From NCBI GenBank assembly GCA_022606135.1, contig JABYQN010000002.1, forward strand, positions 3,968,001 to 4,032,000: a stretch of 64,000 nucleotides of DNA, read 5' to 3'. The notes beneath the pieces were generated by a model. The model searched no databases. It had not been told where the DNA came from and saw nothing but the letters and a program-made list of their open reading frames with translations. The translations under genes and the position numbers were made by a program. The stretch's first letter is position 1. Each line of letters begins with the position of its first letter. The stretch is from Fomes fomentarius. Taxonomy: Eukaryota; Basidiomycota; Agaricomycetes; Polyporales; Polyporaceae. Of this stretch, positions 1 to 10,150 are shown piece by piece.

Positions 1-191
1 GGTCGGGGTTCCGGCGCGAGGGCGTGGACGTCGTGGGCGAAGGGAGGCCGTCACCGATCGCGCCGGAGCTGTCGTAGAAAGACGCGGTGAGGAGGGCCGT
101 GCGGCGGGCGAGAGCCTGTGGGTGTGGTTGTGAACGATCTGAGTCTATCGGCAAAGTTAGTGGGGTCACGTACCTTGCGCTGGGGAGGCAT
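1..191 (-). CDS. 5' end of an unrecognised gene running off the left edge
   Basis: A start codon at 191-189 opens a six-codon first exon (MPPQRK, 191-174). A consensus 58-nt intron follows (donor GTACGT at 173, an internal CTAAC branch-like site, acceptor CAG ending at 116). The second exon (115-1) stays open and in frame to the window edge, and reads on as ALARRTALLTASFYDSSG. The clean splice signals and codon use argue for a real gene. Too little of the product is visible to name a family, and the serine/proline-rich reading is not diagnostic. Only about 44 codons lie in the window. Confidence 0.55.
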
Positions 192-356
192 CGTTGGTTG
201 GTCCGTCGGGGGTTGTGTATTGGGATGTGCGAGTGGAGAGGGGAGAGGCTGAGAGGTTGAGTTTATATCTGGGGATAGAGAATGAAGCACGCTTTGACCC
301 CCGCCAGCGCACGCATGATCATGGCCAAAGCCCCTAGGAGTCAAACAGTCCTTCAC

Positions 357-690
357 GCCACTTTTGTGGGATTATGGTTGTATTGTGAGGCTTTTGGCAC
401 CGGTGAAGTACGCTTGAAAGTATGCCATTGGAAGGTCTTCTGACGTTCATATCCGCTTGTGGTGGAGCGAGAGGACGCTTGCGCCAAAACCACGCGCGGG
501 CTTGGATTGATGCGCGATGTTCATCTTATACAGTATCGGGAGCACTTCAGTCTTCAATCCAATCAATTCTGTGCGTGCCTTTTACAATGCACTGCAGGGC
601 ATGTCAGTTATCGTCCAGTTCGCGCGGACACGCCCTGCACCTGCAGCGGCAATACTGGCCTCTCTTAGGTGATCACGCTCAATTGCGGAG
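357..690. repeat. Diverged copy (A) of the COG8 3' flank
   Basis: This stretch aligns with 1080-1430 over its whole length. Shared blocks include the GGCTTTTGGCA block, ATTGGAAGGTCTTCTG (425-439 against 1166-1180), TTCATATCCG, CTTATACAG.ATCGGGAGCAC and GGGCATGTCAGTTATC. Indels and substitutions are frequent, so this is an old tandem duplication. No coding frame is conserved between the copies. Confidence 0.7.
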
Positions 691-949
691 CGACTTGACG
701 AGGGGGTGAGATGGAATTGGGGTGATCCCTTCGATCTTTGTTACGATCTTACCAGAAGCGTTTGGGTATGGCCTGCGAGATGCAAAGATACCCTTGTGCG
801 AAGTCTAGCATGCAGTCCCCTCTAGCTATTTTCCTATCGATCTGATCTGAATGCATCCCCCTCGAACTCAGCGAACGTAGTGCTGAATTGCTAACACAAT
901 GTCGTTCAGACAAACAAGTGCTGTGTGATGCTGGCAGATGGTAGTATCT

Positions 950-1430
950 GCGTGAAGTGAGATACTCACCACAAGAATATATGCGGTACAAGCCAGCCAC
1001 TCTTTGGCCCACGCCAGCTGCGCGTCCACGTGGTCAGTGGTTCCGAATGGCCAAAGTCACTCAGTATGTCCACAAACGTCCCTTCACGTCCCGCCGCTGT
1101 CGTGGAATAATGGATGCGCCTGCAGGCTTTTGGCAGGAGATGTCGGTGAAGGACACGAGAAAAGATGCGATTGGAAGGTCTTCTGGCTCCGTTCACCACG
1201 TTCATATCCGTTTTGTGGTGCAGAGGCGAGAGGGAGCTTTCGTGCCTGCTGCAAACCACATGGCGTGGATCGGTGAGCGAAGATGAAAGGATTGTCATCT
1301 TATACAGCATCGGGAGCACTCAGTCTTCAATTAACCACTTCTGTGCGTGCCTGTTGCAATGCGCTGCGGGCATGTCAGTTATCATCGGGTTCAGTGATGT
1401 GGTACTCACCAGAGGACTCTATGCAGTACT
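950..1430. repeat. Diverged copy (B) of the COG8 3' flank, with a fragment of the COG8 C-terminus
   Basis: The part from 1080 is the partner of 357-690. In addition, 957-1005 resembles the extreme 3' end of COG8 at 1401-1445: both carry a TACTCACCA.A block followed by ATGC.GTAC..GCCAGCCACTC. So the end of COG8 and its downstream sequence were duplicated at least once and then decayed. The 691-949 stretch between the copies holds nothing recognisable. Confidence 0.6.
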
Positions 1431-3158
1431 GGCCAGCCACTCCTCCCACTCGCTCAGCACACCCGCCAAGTCCTCGCCCGCAGCGAACTCACCCTCGCTC
1501 ATCTTCGCGCCATACACGCCCTCTACGAGTGCCCTCCTGAAGAAGGGCACGAAGACCTTCACGTAAACCGTCCCCGCCGCGCGCACTGCAACCTCTTCCC
1601 GCTTTGCGTCTTCCGCGTTGGAAGACCCGTTCGCCCGCTCGTCTGATACAGAGCGCGCGCAGACGAGAAGCACGATCGCCCCATGAGCGAGCGAACGTTC
1701 CAGCGCGAGGAGCAGGTCTGATAGCAGGGCAGCAGGGGCGAGCAATCGCAGGCCGTTCAGCGCCGTGAGGATGGCGTTTGTATACAGCGCCAGAGGAGGG
1801 TAGGACAGCAGCATAGTTGGAGGGGAGTTCGCAGGAGCGGACGCGATCGCAGCCAGTTGTGTGTCCGTAGGTATGGGCGGAGACGCGGCCGCTGCAGGGG
1901 TGAGGAGGAATTGACTAGGTTTCTTCCGCGCGACGGAGCCTGTCCGTGAACGCGACTTGGACGTGTCTTCCGAGTCGATGGCTCGACACCACGCGTCCGT
2001 TGCCTCCTCAAACTCGCGCGTCACGCCTTTGCGCACCGCGGCGACAAAGAGAGGTGCGAGCGCGCTGCGGAAGTCCATGCCCACACGCGCGAACGAGGTC
2101 GCACAATACGTGAGCTGGGTGAGGAGGGAGTTGAGGAGGGATGGGTCTGCGACGAGGGGCAAGGTGTCGCGCAAGAGGTCGAGCAGACGGCGCACATGCA
2201 GGGTAGTGAAGGTCGTCAGGAGGACGTGTAACTCTGAGCTTGCGGGCTCTGAGCCTTGCGGGCGGTCGAGGAAGATGGTGGTGTATTGGGTGACGACATC
2301 GTGGACTCCTTCCCGCCATGCGTCAACGTACCGCTTGAGATACCTTGCCTGGTCCTCCCGCTCTCGTTCTCGTTCCCGCTGGGTGCTGCCCGCCCCGCCC
2401 GTTCCCTTTTCCACCTCGACTGCGCGAAGGGTACCGTCCAAGTGCGTGCTGCGCCCTGAGAGGAAGGCAAGGGCGAGCTCTGGTTCGGAGAGCACGTTCA
2501 TCTTGCGGAGGAAGCCGACGGCACGGAACAGGGCTGGTAGCTTCGCTTGCTCGTGCAGTACGCGGAGGAGCTGGGCGAGCATAGAGTGGACCCGGGCGTC
2601 GCAGTCTGCCTTGACAGATTGCACGAGGGGATTGGTGGGAAAGCGGGTGGAGAGCGTCGACGCGTGCTGGGCTAGCAGGAGGGCATCAGCATAGTTGTGG
2701 TTTCTGACAGAGGTCTCGAGGAGGATGGGGAGGGACAGCACGTCGTGAAGCTTGTCATGGTGCTCAAGGACGAGTGCGGCCTTTCGTCGAGAGGAGAGCA
2801 GTGTGCGCGAATCTTGAGCGAAGGTTCGTGCGCTTGACTCGAGGTTCGGAAGAGTCGCCAGCAGGGATGTGAGCGAGGACGACAAGGCGTCGAGAGAGGA
2901 GGAGAGGGTCGAGGTGGTGTTGTGCAGCGAGAGAAAGGTGGGGTATGATGTGTAGCAGAGTGTGGTGAGTGCATTTGTGAGTTGGGCTGAGGACGACGCG
3001 AGCTCGGTGGGCTCTGCCTCGAGCTCTGGCAGAGACAAGGTGGTGAGGTGGGCGATGTAAGGTGCGGCCTCCGGCGAGGACAACGATGAGGACAAGGTCT
3101 CTTTCGACGATGAGGCTAGGATTTCCGGGAGAGTGTGCAACTCGAGATCGTCGGCCAT
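1419..3158 (-). CDS. COG8: Conserved oligomeric Golgi complex subunit 8 (Dor1-like)
   Basis: This is a single uninterrupted frame of 579 codons starting at ATG 3158. The N-terminal half has the Dor1/COG8 pattern: Y.SYPTF..LH, a helical L..L...L..LL..LP.LE segment, then RR.A.LVLEHHDKL.D.L.LP.L..T.VRN..Y..AL.L, followed by the Q.L..L...AKLPALFRAVGFLRKM block. COG8 is a lobe-B subunit of the COG tethering complex and acts in intra-Golgi retrograde vesicle tethering. A low-complexity RERERERED run lies mid-protein, and the C-terminus ends in a short acidic/Trp segment (LSEWEEWLAS). Having no intron is unusual in this window. Identification is by motif reading and is confident. Confidence 0.93.
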   Translation of the reverse strand: MADDLELHTLPEILASSSKETLSSSLSSPEAAPYIAHLTTLSLPELEAEPTELASSSAQLTNALTTLCYTSYPTFLSLHNTTSTLSSSLDALSSSLTSLLATLPNLESSARTFAQDSRTLLSSRRKAALVLEHHDKLHDVLSLPILLETSVRNHNYADALLLAQHASTLSTRFPTNPLVQSVKADCDARVHSMLAQLLRVLHEQAKLPALFRAVGFLRKMNVLSEPELALAFLSGRSTHLDGTLRAVEVEKGTGGAGSTQREREREREDQARYLKRYVDAWREGVHDVVTQYTTIFLDRPQGSEPASSELHVLLTTFTTLHVRRLLDLLRDTLPLVADPSLLNSLLTQLTYCATSFARVGMDFRSALAPLFVAAVRKGVTREFEEATDAWCRAIDSEDTSKSRSRTGSVARKKPSQFLLTPAAAASPPIPTDTQLAAIASAPANSPPTMLLSYPPLALYTNAILTALNGLRLLAPAALLSDLLLALERSLAHGAIVLLVCARSVSDERANGSSNAEDAKREEVAVRAAGTVYVKVFVPFFRRALVEGVYGAKMSEGEFAAGEDLAGVLSEWEEWLASTA

Positions 3159-3506
3159 GACTTCAAGAACTTGGACAACGTTGGCGATGACGTGACCTCG
3201 AGTGCGGTCGCCGTCGTGGTAAGTAGAGGTCTGAGTCGAGGTTGAAGCCGTGCGCAGACCTCAGCGCCCGTCCTTCCTCTTCTTGACATGGCGGTCACCA
3301 TACTCTTTCGAGCGTGCTCAAGCTCGCCGCCGTCGGCGACCCTGACGCCGTCCGCTTCGAGCTTGGACAACGATGGTACGTCGACCTCAATCAAAGTAGC
3401 ATCTAGCTACCACCTGCCCCCGACTCTCGAGCACTTTCCACACGTGCGGGCTTTCACTGCGTAACAAACCAATCTACGACATGTACTGCAAGGCATACGC
3501 AGCATC
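3159..3506. other. COG8 upstream region
   Basis: No gene is seen. The stretch should hold the COG8 promoter; no TATA-like or other element stands out. Confidence 0.3.
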
Positions 3507-4193
3507 TACTATCGTGACCCCAGTGTTCGCGGGAGAAATATGGAATCACGAGTAGCTCCCGCTACATCCCACTGATAAGGTTCAAACTTCGTGGTACGTT
3601 GTATACTATACGGAAGAGCTATGTCACGAAGTTTGAGTGGACTGGATGCAGAACTGCGTGAAAGACGAGGGAGACAGTGGGTCTGACCCCAGTGTTCGCT
3701 GGATTCTCCGAGAAATGGTCACATCAGGTCACAGTGCCGACCATGGCCGCATTCAGAGTCCGCACGGCCTCCTTTGAAGCTTCGCGCCCATCGCTAGTCG
3801 GAGAACGAACTTGGATTGCTACGCGGTGGCACCAAAGTCACGCTCGAGGACCAGGTGTCGCTGCAGGTCGTTTTGCTGTAAATCTGACCTCGGAAAAATG
3901 GGCAGTATTCTGAAAATACACTATTCCGTATGCATGCAAAAAAACCACTTGCAGCGCCCGGGATCCGCGTTATAGCGAAGTCCAACAATGGAGGGGAAGC
4001 GGCTTTCAAAGTACTACTTTGTTCAAGATCGGAGTCAAATCTTCATGGATTCGCCCCGTTCTTGTTGTGTTAGGTAGCTAATATATGCAGTAATAACCTT
4101 CTGAGAAGGCATCGTTATCGGCCTGCGGAAGGGAAGTAAAACGCCTCTCCAGCGAACACTGGGGTCACCGCGAACACTGGGGTCACGATAGTA
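3507..4193. mobile_element. Non-coding element with nested terminal inverted repeats (MITE-like)
   Basis: The outer ends form a perfect inverted repeat of about 26 nt: 3507-3532 (TACTATCGTGACCCCAGTGT...) against 4168-4193. A second, inner pair of 20 nt is also perfect: 3684-3703 (TGACCCCAGTGTTCGCTGGA) against 4148-4167. The inner and outer right ends lie head to tail. A further 13-bp hairpin, TCAAACTTCGTGG/CACGAAGTTTGAG, lies at 3582-3638. Only short meaningless frames occur inside, so the element is non-autonomous. No clear target-site duplication was found. Confidence 0.65.
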
Positions 4194-4364
4194 CTGGAAA
4201 ACATCAAGGAAGAAGCGGAGGAGGCTTCGTTGGAGGCGCACTTGGCTCATGGCACGATTCTTAGTAGAGACTTAGAGGACAACCGACTGGCACCGACTGG
4301 TAAGCATTGGAGTGCGCCTGGAGTACGCATACATGTGTATCTACTATGCTCACCGGAACGTTAA

Positions 4365-5561
4365 GCATACCCAGTCCCATATATCTCATTCTCCAGCGAA
4401 CCTCTGGGAACTTTCAGTCGTTCCGGTCCCAATTTCGTATATGCTACATGGAGCGGGCAGGATGGTCCTCGTGCTGGCGACCGACTATGTTCGAGCAATG
4501 TCCAATCCGGATTCGGCTCTATCCGCGTCAAGAGCGAGGATACAGATGAGTTAGGCCGCAGATCTGCCACCCTGTCGGAGGAGGCATGGGTTCGACTCCA
4601 TGCCGAATCATCCGAGGAGTGCATCGTACCCTTAGTCGAAGTATGGGATATGCGACTTTCCTCATGATCATGCTCATCGTTGTGTCTACAGCCAAATCAT
4701 GCGGTTGTTCGACATCAAGAGGATATCAGGCCACTCGATGTCGACGGAACCACAAGTAGGCGATCCGAAAGTGAGGTATTTGATGCCCTGCATCAACCTA
4801 TGGACGAAGAGGTACAAACCCTCCCGTTTGTACAGCCGCTTGCTCAGGTCTAACTCATTCTATGGCAGCTAGAACTTATGTATCCGGACTCGGACGACGC
4901 ATTCGCTCAGATGGAGGTGGATTGTTCGAGCCCCAGCCGCAGTGAGGCAGAAGTCGAGAGATTAACTGAAGTGTTGTCACAAGGTGATAGTCGTTCATGC
5001 TCGCCTGCAGTACCGTCATACCCGTCTCCATCGCCTATGGAAGACAGAAGACCGAGGTCGGGTCAGCAGGTCATCCTGCCCACTTCCAATCCCTCACCCG
5101 CTCCCGCTCCTGACCTTCGGTTCTATTACTACACTCCTCAACCTGTATCTGGTCCGGCGTTTAGTTCCCAGCCCCTGCCTCGGAGTTCAGACACAGGTAC
5201 TGAAGACGTGCCTCCCGACCCTCCTCGAGCTTCAACGTCTAGACAGCATGTGTGGGGCTCGGTGCTGGCAAACCAAGATGTGCCTCACGCAGTCGACAAC
5301 CCTTCGATTCCTGTCCAAGACCTTGATGTTGAAGACCCGGTTGTGCGCTTCCTGCACGAGGTTGGTCTGGACGGAAGGGACAGAAGGCTTGCAGACAAGC
5401 TGCGAAAGGCTGGGATATTCGACGATCGGCGGATGCAGGCGTTGGGAGATCTGCCCGAGTCCGAGTTTAAGAGCATCAGAAGCAAGTTGCGGTCGGATAA
5501 GGTTGACTACGCGGCGCAATTACTCATCTGTAGCGGGCTGAAGAAGAGGGCGGGCCGGTGA
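4365..5561 (+). CDS. Gene A: member of a novel family with a C-terminal helical module
   Basis: Three exons join in frame: up to 4640, 4692-4811 and 4869-5561 (introns GTATGG...CTACAG and GTACAA...GGCAG). The 5' end is unsolved. The frame is open from 4365 with no ATG, and a good acceptor ends at 4417, so an upstream exon is missing or was displaced by the adjacent 3507-4193 element. The product has an acidic stretch holding V-K-S-E (4527-4538), a psi-K-x-E SUMO-acceptor-like site, then a Ser/Pro-rich linker. Its last 65 or so residues match the C-terminal modules of genes B and C: FLHEVGL...LRKAGI.D.RRM.ALG.LP, then the D.AAQLLI..GL tail. It lacks the zinc-finger block of B and C. Function unknown. 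Confidence 0.7.
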
Positions 5562-5880
5562 GTAGGCCTTCGCTGCGATTGGACTTCCCTGCATAGCACA
5601 CGCCTGTATGGATATGTATATATGCTGGTGGTGTTCTTTGTACAGAAAAGGACACGGCGATCATCCGACGAAAACGACCTCACATTTCGCTGCACCACCG
5701 CATTCACGTCTTGTGTCGTCCTCTATCCACGCCAGTGTTGTCCTTTCCAAAGCTTCAACAACCTTGTGAATTCCGTACACGCACACATATTAGCCAACGT
5801 CCTACTCGTCACAGGTATGCAACTCTATTCCCCTGTCTCCATGTGACTATCTCACAAGATACAATCACACGTAGTGATCC
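5562..5880. other. Gene A to gene B spacer
   Basis: About 320 nt between tandem genes A and B on the same strand. It should contain the A terminator and the B promoter; nothing specific is recognised. Confidence 0.3.
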
Positions 5881-7520
5881 ATGTCGCACCATGACCAACC
5901 CCCTCGACCACGAAGTGTACTCTCATATGACATTGACAAGGAGCCAGACTCGGATAAGGACTCATTGGATGATGTTGACGATAGTGGAACATTTTGCACC
6001 CGAGCCCATGCTCCCTCTTCCCCAAGGCTGTCGTCTGCTCGACAACGCGGCGTAGAGGCCCGTTGTAAGTCTCCCTCAAACACTCACTATAGTCTCTTTC
6101 CAAGGTTTGTGGAGGTAAAGTGAGCCAAGATCTCTCGTTTTCCAGACATCCGCACGTCCATCTCTCCGGACCGCATTCTGCGTCGCCGACGTAAGCTCCA
6201 GCGGGATGGGTACCACCCACGTGAAGTGATCATTGTATCTTCTGATTCTGAAGACGATGTACAAGATGTCACGCCCCGAGGAAAACGGCCACGTCTAATT
6301 TCCTCAACGGACAAGACATCCTCGGTATCAGATGATGTTGGGCAGATGTCGGCAGATTCGGGCCGCCGTCCCCATGCTCCTCCTCCTCCTCAGCCTTCTC
6401 CTCCTTCGCCGCTTTCACTACGCCCATCGACATCTCCGCGAACATCTAGCACACAAGGCCCTGCAAGTACTATGTCTCCGAGGTCCTCACAGGATAATCG
6501 GATGAACAAGGTGAGTGATGTCGTTGACGGCGTTATCGGCCCCAATGCACGTATAATGAATCGTCTTCTGGATCGGCCCAGCTACCACCATGGCTAAGAT
6601 GTGCACTAGGCGATATGTATCGAGACTTCCCGGACGTCCGTGTCCTAGTCAGGAAAGGCGCCCCTCCCCTGCACGCCCAGGGTCCTGGCACCTGGGAGGT
6701 CCAATGCCAGGCGTGTGGGGATGCTGGCAACACCATGGTCCGTGGTGAACTTCATGATCATGATCCATCAGCTCTTCCTCGCTCACACCGCCGCTTACAG
6801 ATCATCCCAGCGGGGCCCTCCGAGACCCTCCACCACCTCATCGAGCATCTCCGGGAGGTGCACGACAACCTTGCCAAGGCGAGTCGTCGCCCGAGAAGGC
6901 GACGCTTGAGCTCCCCCGAATCCTCGATCTCGGAACGCACCCGTGCCGGTCCTCGCAGTTCGCAATCACAAATACAACTTCGACCTCGCGTACTATCCTC
7001 TTCCGCGAGCACGTCCAACAGCCCGGGACTCCGATCCACCGCCCACGCAGTCGTGCAGTTCCTCGAGGAGCAAGGTCTCTCCGCAGACTCTGCGCACGTC
7101 CTGCGTGCCATCGGCATCTGCGACGAGAAGCGCATTCGGCACCTGGGCCGCCTCTCCAGTCCCGCCCTCGATCGACTGGAGAACGCACTGGCGGAGAGGG
7201 GGCTCGACTTTGCCGCTTGCTTGCTTGTTCGCGAGGGGTTGTGCAAGCGAGGTGGTATGGACTCGGGCTTTGATAGCCCAGGACTTCGACCATCGACCTC
7301 CCACCCAGTCGTGCAGTTTCTCGAAGAGCAAGGTCTCTCCGCAGACTCTGCCGACGCTCTGCAAGCCGTCGGCATCTGCGACGAGAAGCGCATGGAGTGC
7401 CTGGGCTGTCTCCCCAGTCACGCTCTCGATCGACTGGAGAAGGCGCTGGCGGAGAGAGGGCTCGACTTTGCGGCTTGCGTGCTTGTGCGCGAGGGATTGT
7501 GCAAGCGTGGTAGGGCCTGA
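5881..7520 (+). CDS. Gene B: novel family; SIM-like motif, C2-H2-type finger and two helical modules
   Basis: Four exons sum to 474 codons: 5881-6064, 6146-6510, 6582-6737 and 6801-7520. The last intron has a GTCCGT donor and a length divisible by three; the same donor type appears in the epimerase gene. In order the product shows an acidic N-terminus, TSISPDRILRRRR (NLS-like), EVIIVSSDSEDD (a hydrophobic core followed by Ser/acidic residues, as in phospho-SUMO-interaction motifs), a Pro/Ser linker, PPWLRCALGDMYRDFPDVR, WEVQCQAC...HLREVH (a C-x2-C...H-x4-H finger) and an Arg-rich segment. Two near-identical helical modules of about 70 residues follow (V.FLEEQGLSADSA...GICDEKR...ALDRLE.AL.ERGLDFAA). 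Gene C on the other strand has the same order and intron positions. A nuclear role is inferred; no known family was recognised. Confidence 0.82.
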
Positions 7521-8071
7521 GCCGACTCGGACTGCGAGCGCGGGATGGCTTACAGTGCGAAGTAAGTGCGAAAGACATCGCCATTGCTGATGGGCAGGCA
7601 TGGTGTCATTTCCCATAACCTCTTATCTCCATGGCATTTTATGTTATCCCACCCACAAGTGTGCTGTGTTGAACTCTGCGAGCGCGGTGCACGTAGAGTC
7701 TCAGTAGGAAGGATGCATCTCAAACGGTAGGGTGCACTGAGTCAGGTGAGTGACAGTCGGCGTCACTGAGGCCCTTTGTTGCAAAGGGGGGACAATTCCG
7801 GATGGCTCGTGTGCTGAAGTTGATGTCCGAGTTTCTCGAACTGTGGTGGTACTCCCGCTTGCGTATGACGTCTGCTCTCTCTCGTAGCCTTGACGTGGGG
7901 GTCCTTTTGGCAGGTGGAATGTTGGTATGCGCGCTATGGCACTCCGACGCGCTTTACACTGGCGATGATCTGGCTATGGCTGCACGCTGCACATCTAAGG
8001 TCTTACAAGTAACTGAGACATCCTTGGACTCTGACACCATTCTGATCGCCAGGTCGCCTTGACGTCAACGC
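7521..8071. other. No gene recognised
   Basis: Downstream of gene B; nothing beyond short chance frames. Confidence 0.3.
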
Positions 8072-8868
8072 TCAGTGATGACTCGCTCGATGCCCACTCG
8101 ATGCCAGATTAATATTCTCTCGGTGAGAGTATACGACGCAGCCTGTTCCTTCTAGAAAAGAGATTGCGTCACTCAGGCGGAACATGAACATCGCTATCCC
8201 GTTCGGCTCGTGCATCTTCAGTGCAGTCTTCACCGCGTCGGGGTACGATCCGAGCAGGAACGCAAATTCGCGTGCCTGTGGCTCGACAAGAAGCCACGTG
8301 TTGCGAGGGCGCGGGTAGCGGGAGCAGTTCGGAGTTCTCGCACTCAATGAAGCAGAGGCAGACGTGGGCTGATTGTCATTGATGAGGTATTATAGCGGAG
8401 ACGAGTATTGAGCAAGAAAATAGGAGTTGCAAACCAAAGAAGGTCGCAGGCGCCCAGGGCAGCGATGCGCCGCTTCGGCTAACAGGAATATGACGGAACA
8501 TATGATGTCATTAACGGTGGAGGTGGTCAGGATCGACGCATACATTGCATGCCCTCGAAAAACAGCCCCAACCACCAAACGGGTACGTCTCCCGGATACT
8601 CAGACTTGTATACGCTCACCTGAGTATAATTCGGAACACACTGACCCGGTAGACCATTTCGTGCAATATGTAAGTACACACTAAGACTTTCGCTCCCGTC
8701 CAGGTCAAGTGCGAGTGCATCCAGCTCCCGCGCTGTCATGTCAAGTTCGCGCCCCGCTGTCATGTCAAGCTTGCGCGCCACCGCTGTCAGTTCGAGCACC
8801 ATCAGGACCAGGCCCAGCACCGTCGCACCCACCGCAAGCATCATCGTATCCAGTGCAAATACCAGCAC
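8072..8868 (-). CDS. Possible gene: membrane segment plus a short soluble segment
   Basis: Two minus-strand stretches have coding-like codon use. The upstream one (8868 to about 8690) begins near a strongly hydrophobic helix (MLAVGATVLGLVLMVLEL) followed by a short repeat (KLDMTAGRELDMTARELD), and ends at a GTGTGT donor-like site. The downstream one (about 8347-8072) reads WLLVEPQAREFAFLLGSY, then FMFRLSDAISFLEG. They may be exons of one gene or relics. No family is recognised, and neither the start nor the joins are secure. Confidence 0.25.
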
Positions 8869-9902
8869 TTTAGCCCCACCGCCGTCGCGCCAGAGCCCTG
8901 ACGGCTCTTCATCAGCTTGTACGAACTATCTTGACACTGCTACTAACTATGTGCTTTTCATCGGACGTATATTAATCATGAACGCTGCTCTGCTCCGTGT
9001 CTCGCAGTATCTATCAAACGTTAATAACGCAATCAATGTGATCACAACGTTTCAGAAATACAATTATCATTGACGACAGGAAAAGCTCTGTCCATATGCC
9101 TGCTCAGTATGCAGTCAATCCTACCATAAACCATCACCATCTACCAGCTACTCCCTTCCATGACTCGGATCCGCCATTTCTACACCAGCAAAAGTTCAAA
9201 CTCGACCATCTAAACCCCCGACAATGTTCAAAATCGGCCATCTGACCTATCCTGAATGTCCTTTGTTGACCATTGAAAATCCCCGAAATGCACATGAATG
9301 TTCATTATGTCTGACGTCAAATGGCCGACCTCGTCCATTCCCTCCCTTCGGTCCGGCCATCAGCTACCATATTTCGCGCGACACACTACCATTGAGTGAC
9401 CGCTTCGACGAATAGTGACCACATCAGGCGCAAACTGGATGAACATAGTTATACCATGGTCGCCTATCGCGGTTATGGACATAGCAGATAGATTTCGTGC
9501 ATCGGTGGCCATACTGAGTGCTACTTTCCCGATGTGGCCGCAAATTCTGCGCTCACCGGCGCTCATATGCTTGAGTTCTCGGCGACTCTTCTTCACTCTT
9601 CACAGTGTGCCCAACGCCGCACCCATCAGAATCAAGCTATCAAGCTGTGGCTCTCCCATCGTCTGCAAACTGAGTCTATTCGTGATGAATGGGAAGAGAC
9701 TTCGCCGGTCAGCAAGCCCCCAGAAGGCAGCGCAGCGGCTCATGAACTTTCACAGGCTCTGCGCCACCAACAACGCTCCCTGCCTCATTGCATCGTGTTC
9801 GAAACTTCCTTCTTGCTTCTATTCATGGTGATGATGATGGTGCAAACACCCTGTGCCTCACGCCTCCTAGTCTGGTCCGCTAGATAATTGAATACACCCG
9901 GA
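8869..9902. other. No gene recognised
   Basis: About 1 kb of lower-GC sequence. A short diverged repeat occurs near 9190-9245 (GTTCAAA.TCG.CCATCT twice). No conserved protein was seen on either strand. Confidence 0.3.
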
Positions 9903-10150
9903 GCATCAACCTGTGTAACGAGCTGTTTACATCCTGAAGAAATTTGTCGTCAAGATCCAAATGTCACTGGCGTGGCACATAGTGTTACATTGGTACATTG
10001 TGGCTTGGTCTCATGCTGAAGGCACTTTTAATGTGACTAGCATGCAACACGAAATTCTGCTGCATTATGAATGGCTTTTGAGCGAAACACACTGGTCCTA
10101 TTTGGACCGTAATCACGATGTGATTGAGATGTAACACTTCGGTTGATGCC
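9903..10150. mobile_element. MITE-like dispersed repeat, copy 1
   Basis: The ends are inverted: GCATCAACCTGTGTAACG at the left, GGTTGATGCC preceded by TGTAACAC at the right. The body aligns with the reverse complement of 19773-20110. Shared blocks include ACATCCTGAAGAAATT, CAAATGTCACT.GCGTGG.ACATAG, GGTCTCATGCTG, CTGCATT.TG and AACACTGGTCC-type runs. There is no coding capacity, and target duplications are not clear. Confidence 0.7.

Noticed and set aside
1957..2694. Long forward frame of 245 codons
   Set aside because: It is the antisense of COG8, with Arg/Ser-rich composition from GC-rich codons and no domain.
4576..4600. T-arm-like CATGGGTTCGACTCCATG
   Set aside because: It lies within gene A coding sequence and no other tRNA parts surround it.
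6943..7616. Several 200-codon frames on both strands
   Set aside because: Shadows of the repeated GC-rich module of gene B; only the frame with the conserved module matches genes A and C.
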